From a bacterium Ga0077546 (GTDB taxonomy: Bacteria; Cyanobacteriota; Vampirovibrionia; Obscuribacterales; Obscuribacteraceae), in assembly GCA_001464165.1 (NCBI GenBank), contig LNEX01000072.1:1-5384 (forward strand): 5,384 bases of DNA, written 5' to 3'. The translations under genes and the position numbers were made by a program. Positions within the stretch are counted from its first letter, which is position 1. Each line of letters begins with the position of its first letter. This document shows, piece after piece, positions 1 to 5,224 of this stretch. Under the pieces are notes generated by a model, which saw only the letters and a program-made list of their open reading frames with translations, was not told the DNA's origin and did not search any database.

Positions 1-1523
1 TTCTTAAACAAACCGCCAAGAGTTTGGCCGACCAAGTGCGCTGGCTTAAAGACTCTCTCAAAGAGCTAGAAACTGCACTTAATGATGAACGGGGCAAGCT
101 CAACAGTGCACGCCAAGTCTTGGCACAGAAATCCGCCGAGCTTGACAACAATCGTAAGTCTGTCAAGAACATGGAAGACGACGTCGAGAGCATCAAACCG
201 CAATTGCGCAGCAAGGGCGATGAGATGGATGCCATCGATCAAGAGACCGTGCAAGTTGATGCTGAGATTAAGCTGCTCACAGCTGAAATAACTAAGCTCG
301 AAGATTCGCTCGAAGGCGCACGAGACAAGGGCAAGAAGACCCACTTAGAAAAACTGATCATCGAATCAGAAGAGCTAAGACAAGCGCAAATTGCTGTTGA
401 AACTGAGTTCAAAGAGCTGCAGCGTTTAATTGACGTCACTGAGACTGAAGAGCGCGTTGAAATCAATAACCGCGAGAATCTCACTCTACAGGCTAACGAA
501 TTGGGTGCCGAGCTAGATGAACTAGAAGCGCAAAGACCAACTCATGAAGCCGTTATCACTGGCATGCGTATTGCCATTGGCGAAATGGAGAAGAAAGTCT
601 CAGCTATCTCCGACGAACTAGAGTCAATGCGTAAGGCTAAAGAGGACATTCACGAAAAAGTCACGGCTTCTGAAATTGAGCGCACCAAAATTGATCAAGA
701 ACTAATTCGCGTCAAAGAACACAGAAATGAGCGCAAGATGACTCATTATGAAATTGAGCAGCAATTAGTTGTGGTCAAAGAGCAGATTGCTTTGATTTTG
801 GCAGAAAACCCCAACTACGAACCGCCAAATGCTGGCACCGTAGAACAACTCAAGCAGCAAGTAGAAAGACTAGAGCGCCGCATGCGCGCCTTAGAGCCAG
901 TCAACATGAAAGCTCTAGAAGACTACAACCAAACAGAAGAGCGTCAAAGAGAACTAGCCGAGAACCTAGAGACTCTCAGTGACGAACGTGAACAGATTGA
1001 CCACCGCATTTTGGGCTATGGTCAACTGAAAAAAGAAAACTTCATGGAAGCATTCACAGCGATCAATGCCAACTTCCAAGATATCTTTGCTGAACTTTCT
1101 CATGGTACAGGCCGCTTGGAGCTAGAAAATCCAGAGAGTCCATTTGAAGGCGGCTTAATTATTAGAGCTCAGCCACGCGATAAGAAGATGCAACGCATCG
1201 AAGCCCTCTCGGGTGGAGAGAAGTCGTTGACAGCTCTATCGTTTGTGTTTGCCTTCCAGCGCTTCGCCCCAGCTCCTTTCTATGCCTTTGACGAAGTTGA
1301 TATGATGCTTGATGGTGCCAACGCTGAGCGCCTGGCGCGCATGGTTAAGACTCAGTCAGCCAGTGCTCAGTTTGTAGTAGTCAGCCTGCGCCGTCCGATG
1401 ATTGAAAATGCCGATCATGCTATTGGTGTATCACTAAGAGCCGATGGCTTCTCACGAGTTGTTGGCATCAAAGAAGTGCAGCTGCCTGATGAGTCGCAAC
1501 TTCCTGTGGCAGCTGGAGCTTAG
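1..1523 (+). CDS. smc: Chromosome segregation ATPase SMC, C-terminal part (5' end outside window)
   Basis: SMC is the ATPase of the bacterial condensin that compacts and segregates chromosomes together with ScpA and ScpB. The frame is open from the window edge (first full codon at position 3), so the gene starts upstream; TTG at 24 is an internal Leu codon, not a start. The 506 visible residues begin in the C-terminal coiled-coil arm, rich in Glu/Lys/Arg/Leu heptads, down to about 1000. Walker A and the hinge are not present here. The conserved LEPVN-x-KALEDYN block is at 891-929. The ABC signature LSGGEKS is at 1206-1226, Walker B FYAFDE at 1278-1295 and the D-loop LDGAN at 1308-1322. The segment VVVSLRRPMIE follows, where many bacterial SMCs have THRK; it resembles cyanobacterial and archaeal SMC heads. 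GGAG at 1515-1518, inside the gene's end, probably serves as ribosome binding site for scpA. Family assignment is secure. Confidence 0.97.
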   Translation, partial: LKQTAKSLADQVRWLKDSLKELETALNDERGKLNSARQVLAQKSAELDNNRKSVKNMEDDVESIKPQLRSKGDEMDAIDQETVQVDAEIKLLTAEITKLEDSLEGARDKGKKTHLEKLIIESEELRQAQIAVETEFKELQRLIDVTETEERVEINNRENLTLQANELGAELDELEAQRPTHEAVITGMRIAIGEMEKKVSAISDELESMRKAKEDIHEKVTASEIERTKIDQELIRVKEHRNERKMTHYEIEQQLVVVKEQIALILAENPNYEPPNAGTVEQLKQQVERLERRMRALEPVNMKALEDYNQTEERQRELAENLETLSDEREQIDHRILGYGQLKKENFMEAFTAINANFQDIFAELSHGTGRLELENPESPFEGGLIIRAQPRDKKMQRIEALSGGEKSLTALSFVFAFQRFAPAPFYAFDEVDMMLDGANAERLARMVKTQSASAQFVVVSLRRPMIENADHAIGVSLRADGFSRVVGIKEVQLPDESQLPVAAGA

Positions 1524-1526
1524 TGC

Positions 1527-2426
1527 ATGAGCAGTGACATATTCAACGATGTGACTATTCAGAATTTAGCGGGGGCACTAAAGCCTCCTACTAGAGGCAG
1601 AAAGAAAGTCACAGCCGTAAGCGACGCAGACTCATCTAATTCTGATTCAGCGAAGCCAGGAGCCAAGAGAAAGCCCGCTGGCAAGAAAGCGAGCCCACTC
1701 AGTACCCGCTCGTTTCCCACTGAGTCTTTTGCCCCGCCCTCTCCTACTTCTGATTTTGCTCCTTTAACCAGAGCTGAAATTCTTGCTCAAATGCCAGCAG
1801 AATTAACTGGTGAACTCCTTGCTGATCCAGCTTTAGCGCCACTTGCGGCTGGTCTTGGCACCGACTTGATGCAGCCAGAATCTACCGACGTCATTCGCGC
1901 CGGCAACGATTATGCCTTCAAGAGCGAACCAGACTCAGGTATTGAGATTCTGGTGAAGATGGCAGAAAAAGGCGAAATCGATCCAAAGAACGTTGATATC
2001 ATCGACGTCTGCGATAAATTCCTTAAAGCCATTGCAGCTAACCCTAAAGAGAGCTTGCGCCTCAGTGGCAAAGTAATTTTCCATGCGGCTGTACTTTTAC
2101 GCATGAAAGCAGAAGCACTATTATCTTTAGCTAATAGCAGCCTAAATCCGATTGCTGACGACTTTCTTGATTTTGATGATGAAGGCGGTCCGATTCTCTA
2201 TGACTCGAACAAACAAGAAGTTGGTAGACAGCTTACCTTCAAAGACTTAGAAGGAGCGATTGTTAGACGAGCACAGAGAAAGAAGACCCAAGTTCGCGAA
2301 CGTAAAGTAACTCTCGAACAGCTGATCGCTGCTCTACGCGAAGCTGAAAAAGTCGAAAAGACAAGACAACAGAAGAAGCCGAAAGCAACCATCGATCTTT
2401 CAGATCATCATGCTTGCGCACGATGA
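1527..2426 (+). CDS. scpA: Segregation and condensation protein A (kleisin), N-terminal and middle part, frame-disrupted
   Basis: ScpA is the kleisin that bridges the two SMC heads and carries ScpB. The ATG lies 3 bp after the smc stop, with GGAG 8 nt upstream. Residues 1 to about 120 are a low-complexity extension that is basic (RGRKK, KRKPAGKK) and then Ser/Pro-rich; most ScpA proteins lack it. Residues about 128-201 match the N-terminal SMC-binding domain, including GIEILVKMAEKGEIDP and LLRMKAEALLS. The usual GPLDLLL motif is degenerate, as I recall it being in cyanobacterial ScpA. Residues about 235-272 (RQLTFKDLEGAIVRRAQ, then RKVTLEQLIAALREAE) match the middle region. The frame stops at TGA 2424-2426 after DLSDHHACAR. 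The C-terminal winged helix expected next is in the +1 frame, in the overlapping gene at 2410. Either the gene is split, or it is shifted by mutation, sequencing error or recoding. Confidence 0.88.
   Translation: MSSDIFNDVTIQNLAGALKPPTRGRKKVTAVSDADSSNSDSAKPGAKRKPAGKKASPLSTRSFPTESFAPPSPTSDFAPLTRAEILAQMPAELTGELLADPALAPLAAGLGTDLMQPESTDVIRAGNDYAFKSEPDSGIEILVKMAEKGEIDPKNVDIIDVCDKFLKAIAANPKESLRLSGKVIFHAAVLLRMKAEALLSLANSSLNPIADDFLDFDDEGGPILYDSNKQEVGRQLTFKDLEGAIVRRAQRKKTQVRERKVTLEQLIAALREAEKVEKTRQQKKPKATIDLSDHHACAR
2326..2426 (+). other. Frame junction within scpA (+1 shift needed)
   Basis: The +1 frame is open from 2326, just after a TGA at 2323-2325, to the stop at 2722-2724. The upstream scpA frame stays open to 2426. 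A shift anywhere in this 101 bp would fuse the two halves. Homology suggests the switch falls near 2409-2420, because the family block LAHDEDI starts at 2413 in the +1 frame. There is no homopolymer and no obvious slippery site. The stop context is GCA CGA TGA A, where a +1 slip of the CGA-bound tRNA would have to re-pair with GAT. No Shine-Dalgarno-like sequence precedes the ATG at 2410. Ordinary initiation there is therefore weakly supported. Confidence 0.75.
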
Positions 2427-2724
2427 AGACATACAAGAATCGATTGAATTGATTGAACAGTGGATCATTCAAAACATGCTCAGTGGGCAGGGTATAGAAG
2501 TTTTTGATTTAGTTCTAAAATTGTCTGTAAAGCAAGACTGGGTTGAAGTATTTTTAGCAGCACTATTTTTGTCAAATGCAGGTAAGATAGATCTAGAGCA
2601 AGAGACTTTCTACGGACCGTTATTCTTGACTCTACCAGTCGGTCCATCTAGCACTGCTGTTTCCGCTAGCAATAGCTCTATCGATAGCAATAGCACTAGC
2701 AGTAGTACCATCACAGAGAGCTGA
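2410..2724 (+). CDS. scpA: ScpA C-terminal winged-helix part in a separate overlapping frame
   Basis: This 104-residue frame carries the missing C-terminus of the kleisin. The C-terminal winged-helix domain of ScpA binds the cap side of an SMC head and closes the tripartite ring. Residues 2-73 contain LAHDEDIQESIELIEQWI and ALFLSNAGKIDLEQETFYG, which match the end of cyanobacterial-type ScpA (LAH-x-EN..., LLFLS-x-x-KVEL-x-Q-EEFY). Residues 78-104 form a Ser/Thr/Asn-rich tail with an internal repeat and no recognised domain. The start shown is the ATG at 2410, which overlaps the upstream scpA frame by 17 bp. It has no ribosome binding site, so the true product may be a fused ScpA made by frameshift, or the true genome may have one uninterrupted gene. 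scpB begins 7 bp after the stop. Its identity as ScpA C-terminus is firm; its existence as a separate protein is not. Confidence 0.75.
   Translation: MLAHDEDIQESIELIEQWIIQNMLSGQGIEVFDLVLKLSVKQDWVEVFLAALFLSNAGKIDLEQETFYGPLFLTLPVGPSSTAVSASNSSIDSNSTSSSTITES
2665..2700 (+). repeat. Imperfect 18-nt tandem repeat encoding a Ser-rich tail
   Basis: Two 18-nt units share the core TAGCAATAGC at 2667-2676 and 2685-2694. They encode A-S-N-S-S-I followed by D-S-N-S-T-S, and AGC/AGT codons continue to about 2706. The repeat lies in the C-terminal tail of the ScpA second frame, after the winged-helix domain. The period is a multiple of three, so copy-number change would lengthen or shorten the tail without changing frame. 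Confidence 0.6.
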
Positions 2725-2731
2725 CAGCGCC

Positions 2732-3451
2732 ATGAGCCTAAAAAATCACATAGAAGCACTTCTGTTTTTAACCGATAAGCCCATCAAAGCTGCGGTTATT
2801 GCTCGCACCCTTAATCAAGATGTGCAAGACATTCGCAAAGCTATGCTTGAGTTAATCAACGACTACGAGAATCGCAATAGCGCCCTCGAAATTGCTGATG
2901 AAGACGGCTATATGCTACAGGTCAAAGACGAGTTCTCTGGGCTCGTTGATGAGTTTGCACCATTTGAATTGCCAACTTCGTTGGTGAGAACACTTTCAGC
3001 AATTGCTATCAAGCAGCCAGTGGCACAATCTGAAGTAATTAAGTTGCGCGGAGCCGGTGCTTACGACCACATCAAGGAATTAATTGCCCGTGAGTTAATT
3101 CATCGTCGTGAAGATGGTCGGTCACCCTTGCTTACAACCACTAAGAAATTCCAAGAATACTTCAGGCTATCCAAAGACGGCCAGACCTGGCGGCATCAGC
3201 TAGAAACTGCCACCAATAAAGATCGTCCAGAAGAAGAGCAAGTTTCACTACAAAAAGATGTACAGCTAGAACTATTTGATGCTCCCGTAGCAAATAGTGG
3301 CCTTGACGCTGATACAGAAGCGCAGATTCAAGCTGCTGTAGATGGTGACAATCATGTTTATGACGCCGCACCGGACACTGATAAAACTCAATCTGAAGTA
3401 GAGTCTCTTTCAGTAATGCCGGCACAAGAAGTACCAATTACCGGATATTAG
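2732..3451 (+). CDS. scpB: Segregation and condensation protein B
   Basis: ScpB forms a dimer of tandem winged-helix subunits that binds the middle of the kleisin ScpA and supports SMC ATPase-driven loading and loop extrusion on the chromosome. The first winged helix spans residues about 1-76, opening with LKNHIEALLFLTDKPIK, which matches the family's usual start (EALLF...EPL). The second spans about 81-148 and contains the diagnostic LSAIAIKQPVAQSEVIKLRG, the later GRSPLLTTTKKFQEYFRL and the characteristic basic turn. Residues about 160-239 are an acidic, low-complexity tail that is likely disordered, longer than in compact ScpB proteins. The ATG is 7 bp after the ScpA stop. The upstream GAGAG is only a weak ribosome binding site, so translation may be coupled to scpA. 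The next gene starts 27 bp downstream, consistent with one operon. Confidence 0.93.
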   Translation: MSLKNHIEALLFLTDKPIKAAVIARTLNQDVQDIRKAMLELINDYENRNSALEIADEDGYMLQVKDEFSGLVDEFAPFELPTSLVRTLSAIAIKQPVAQSEVIKLRGAGAYDHIKELIARELIHRREDGRSPLLTTTKKFQEYFRLSKDGQTWRHQLETATNKDRPEEEQVSLQKDVQLELFDAPVANSGLDADTEAQIQAAVDGDNHVYDAAPDTDKTQSEVESLSVMPAQEVPITGY

Positions 3452-3478
3452 CTAGAGATACGTCTTAGGGTCAAATAA

Positions 3479-4261
3479 TTGCAGCCTGTAGCAGATGTAA
3501 GACAGTTTTCTTATAGCGCTGTCTTAGTAGCGGGTGGAGCTGGTAGCAGATTCGCTCGTCAAGCTAAGCAAGCAGAACTAGAAGTTCGAGCAGATACTAT
3601 TGGCGAGCCTAAACAGTTTCAGCCACTCAATGGATATCGATTGTATACATGGTCGCTATCTAGGCTATATAAGAACGGCAATCTTACAAACATAGTAGTG
3701 ACCGTCCCGGCCTATTTCATCAACGAGATTAGTCGAGAACTAGAAGATCTATTTCCCGCTCAGGTTGCGTCGCGAATATCAGTCATTGCCGGCGGTAGCA
3801 CCAGGCAAGAATCTGTATATAAAGGATTAGAAAAGCTATCAGAACTTGGCAAGCCTGACTTTGTTTTGGTGCACGATGCCGCTAGGCCTTTCATTTCAGA
3901 CAAAACAATCAACGATGCCATAGAAACAGTCACCGCTAGAGGTGCCTGCACGATTGCCACTCCAGTTTCTGATACCTTAAAAAGAGTGGAGCAAGATAAA
4001 ATTTGCCAGACAATTAACCGAGAGCATTTGTTCGCCGTGCAAACCCCACAGGCAGCACCTTTCGGCTTACTTTTGCAGTGTCACCAAGAGGCAGCGGCCC
4101 GTGGTATTGGTGTTACTGATGATGCGGCGATTTTGGAACATTTTGGCCACGAGGTAGTCATTTTTGCTGGTTCCAATAACAACATTAAGGTTACTATTTT
4201 CGATGACATGCGCACCTGTGAGCTTCTTGCATCTCTTTATCTACCTGATACACCTTTATAA
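3479..4261 (+). CDS. ispD: 2-C-methyl-D-erythritol 4-phosphate cytidylyltransferase
   Basis: IspD transfers CMP from CTP to 2-C-methyl-D-erythritol 4-phosphate, the third step of the MEP route to isoprenoid precursors, in the cytoplasm. Visible motifs are AVLVAGGAGSR (residues 14-24, nucleotide loop), PKQF (44-47), GGSTRQESVYKGL (105-117), the family signature VHDAARPF (131-138), TPVSDTLKRV (161-170), AVQTPQAAP (186-194), TDDAA (213-217) and NNIKVT (234-239, with the conserved Lys). The start is TTG. An in-frame TAA at 3476-3478 sits directly before it, and no ATG, GTG or TTG follows before the nucleotide loop, so TTG is the only workable common start. AGGG at 3467-3470 is the likely ribosome binding site. 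The length of 260 residues is slightly above the usual 230. About 14 extra residues lie between R24 and K45. It lies 27 bp after scpB and probably shares its transcript. Confidence 0.95.
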   Translation: MQPVADVRQFSYSAVLVAGGAGSRFARQAKQAELEVRADTIGEPKQFQPLNGYRLYTWSLSRLYKNGNLTNIVVTVPAYFINEISRELEDLFPAQVASRISVIAGGSTRQESVYKGLEKLSELGKPDFVLVHDAARPFISDKTINDAIETVTARGACTIATPVSDTLKRVEQDKICQTINREHLFAVQTPQAAPFGLLLQCHQEAAARGIGVTDDAAILEHFGHEVVIFAGSNNNIKVTIFDDMRTCELLASLYLPDTPL

Positions 4262-4333
4262 CCGCCAGCGGTGAATATACAAAAAATAGCAATTTGCACA
4301 TCTCTATCCAGTGGTCACCATTTGTGGTGCCTC

Positions 4334-4361
4334 TTGCGCATTTTGGAGAAATGACTAAAAT
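4334..4361 (+). promoter_or_regulatory. Candidate sigma-70-type promoter for sepF
   Basis: TTGCGC (4334-4339) and TAAAAT (4356-4361) are separated by 16 nt, a good match to housekeeping -35 and -10 boxes. Transcription would begin near 4368, about 40 nt before the sepF ATG. It lies in the 145 bp gap after ispD, which also contains a small hairpin, CACCA-TTTG-TGGTG at 4317-4330, just upstream of the -35 box. Whether that hairpin acts as an operator is unknown. Confidence 0.4.
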
Positions 4362-4406
4362 TGATAGCAATCAGTATTTATTTCCAAGCATAAAAAAGGG
4401 AAAGCC

Positions 4407-4967
4407 ATGGTTGACGACTATAGAGACAGCCCACAGGATAAACCTATATTTGCTAACGAGACCAAGTCTGGCAAAAGAGAGATCGATCTCTTCCCAGCCC
4501 TGCAAGATCGTCGCATGATGGCATTGGGTTCCGTTCGCCAGAACGCACCAACCAGATTAGGCACCCAAATTTCAATATTCAGCCCAGTATCATTTGAAGA
4601 AGCTCTCGAAATTGTTGAATGCTTGCGCTCGCGCGCTGCCACCACAATTTCCCTAGAGAATATGAAAAAACTAGACGCTAGTCGATTAGTTGATTTTGTC
4701 GCTGGTGCTTCTGCTGCACTAGACGGAGATTTCCACAAGCTAAGCGAACAAGTTTATGTATTTTGCCCTTCAAATATTCGTATAACTCCGCCTGCTAAAC
4801 CAGTAGTCGAAACTCCGTATGTGCCTTATGGCGATCCCCTTGCCGGTATGCCTACACCGTCTGAATCTCTAAACTCAGATCTCGGCCTCGGCGCTCTCGA
4901 TTTCCTCTATCCAGGCAGAAGTAGTCAAGCACCAAGCCAAGCAACTTCTCCGTGGACAAACTCATAG
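4407..4967 (+). CDS. sepF: SepF-family cell division protein (FtsZ ring assembly), atypical termini
   Basis: SepF binds FtsZ and, in well-studied bacteria, tethers the division ring to the membrane; it is the main alternative to FtsA and occurs in cyanobacteria (Cdv2). The core domain spans residues about 54-127. It shows the family pattern ISIFSPVSFEEALEIVECL, KKLDASRLVDFVAGASAALDGD and LSEQVYVFCPSNIRI. The start is ATG with AAGGG at 4396-4400, 6 nt upstream. The nearest upstream in-frame stop is TAG 4365-4367, and no ATG, GTG or TTG lies between. Known SepF proteins begin with an amphipathic membrane-binding helix. Here the N-terminus (MVDDYRDSPQDKPIF...) is polar and charged and shows none. 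In its place is a C-terminal extension of about 60 residues rich in Pro, Ser and Gly, with one hydrophobic patch (LGALDFLYPG, 161-170). Function in FtsZ binding is inferred from the core; the mode of membrane attachment is unclear. Confidence 0.88.
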   Translation: MVDDYRDSPQDKPIFANETKSGKREIDLFPALQDRRMMALGSVRQNAPTRLGTQISIFSPVSFEEALEIVECLRSRAATTISLENMKKLDASRLVDFVAGASAALDGDFHKLSEQVYVFCPSNIRITPPAKPVVETPYVPYGDPLAGMPTPSESLNSDLGLGALDFLYPGRSSQAPSQATSPWTNS

Positions 4968-5042
4968 TTATGCCAGAGGCCGTTGTTAAAGAAATCTAAG
5001 GTTCTCGCCCCGCGGCCATTGCAAAGTCCTTCTTCAAGTTTT

Positions 5043-5059
5043 TTAACAGCTTCAGTTAA
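5043..5059. repeat. Inverted repeat TTAAC-N7-GTTAA upstream of the extended -10
   Basis: This is a perfect 5 bp inverted repeat with a 7 bp spacer (AGCTTCA). It ends 7 bp before the TG of the extended -10 element at 5067, so it covers the zone where a -35 box would lie. It could be an operator for a dimeric regulator or a minor hairpin. At this length chance is a real alternative. Confidence 0.3.
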
Positions 5060-5066
5060 GTCTCGC

Positions 5067-5075
5067 TGGTATGAT
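5067..5075 (+). promoter_or_regulatory. Candidate extended -10 promoter (TGGTATGAT)
   Basis: The element reads TG-N-TATGAT, differing from the consensus extended -10 at one position of the hexamer. No good -35 box lies at 16-18 bp, which extended -10 promoters can tolerate. Transcription would begin near 5082, producing either a roughly 100 nt RNA ending at the terminator at 5147-5182 or the leader of the secreted-protein gene at 5225. Confidence 0.4.
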
Positions 5076-5081
5076 TGAAAT

Positions 5082-5182
5082 TACGAAGCACAGGCGGGTT
5101 TCCTGCTTGTTGCCGCCTCCTCCTTACCTAATCCACCACAACATGTCTTCCCCTTCGTCCAACGAGGGGGAAGTTCTGTTTT
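5082..5182 (+). ncRNA. Candidate small RNA or attenuator leader with anti-Shine-Dalgarno tract
   Basis: The span has the layout of an independent bacterial small RNA. It has an extended -10 promoter about 7 nt upstream, a 5' hairpin (AGGCGG 5092-5097 pairing with CCGCCT 5113-5118) and a pyrimidine-rich, apparently unpaired stretch to about 5146. It ends in a strong intrinsic terminator. The stretch contains CCTCCTCCTT (5116-5125), which includes CCTCCTT, the same bases as the ribosomal anti-Shine-Dalgarno sequence, so it could pair with ribosome binding sites of target mRNAs. Alternatively it is the leader of the gene at 5225. ACGAAG (5083-5088) is complementary to CTTCGT (5153-5158) in the terminator's left arm, which would permit an antitermination fold. 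I do not recognise a known RNA family. The rest of the 4968-5224 gap (about 4968-5040) shows no gene and no clear sepF terminator. Confidence 0.4.
5147..5182 (+). terminator. Strong Rho-independent terminator
   Basis: The left arm, 5147-5158 (CTTCCCCTTCGT), pairs over all 12 bases with 5162-5173 (ACGAGGGGGAAG), with one G-U pair and a 3 nt loop (CCA). The T-rich tract TTCTGTTTT follows at 5174-5182. The flank on the opposite strand is less T-rich, so + strand use is favoured. It would end transcripts from the sepF direction and the candidate small RNA. It lies only 42 bp before the next gene's ATG, so it could also serve as an attenuator. Confidence 0.85.
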
Positions 5183-5224
5183 AAGCACTTTTCACTTAAG
5201 CTTAGAGAAATTCCAGAGGGATAC

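Noticed and set aside
2421..2427. Programmed +1 frameshift at CGA-TGA in scpA
   Set aside because: It does not resemble the prfB-type slip site: the P-site tRNA would have to re-pair with GAT. It cannot be excluded but has no positive sequence support.
4261..4272. Short hairpin ACCGC-CA-GCGGT at the ispD stop codon
   Set aside because: The stem is too short once a realistic loop is allowed, and no T-tract follows, so it is not a credible terminator.
4294..4518. 74-codon open frame overlapping the start of sepF
   Set aside because: It overlaps sepF in another frame, lacks family-like features, and its second half is the shadow of the sepF coding sequence, which has clear homology and a good ribosome binding site.
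4418..4738. 106-codon minus-strand open frame opposite sepF
   Set aside because: It is the antisense shadow of sepF, with no recognisable protein features or ribosome binding context.
4970..4999. Nine-codon frame just after sepF (MPEAVVKEI)
   Set aside because: It has no Shine-Dalgarno sequence and is too short to distinguish from chance.
4978..5016. GGCCG...CGGCC pairing after sepF as a terminator
   Set aside because: The five-base stem encloses a loop of roughly 30 nt, and the nearest T-run (5039-5044) is too far downstream.
5071..5184. 37-codon open frame from ATG 5071 reading through the terminator (starts MIEITKHRRV)
   Set aside because: It has no ribosome binding site, overlaps the proposed -10 element and the terminator stem, and an open run of this length is expected by chance fairly often.
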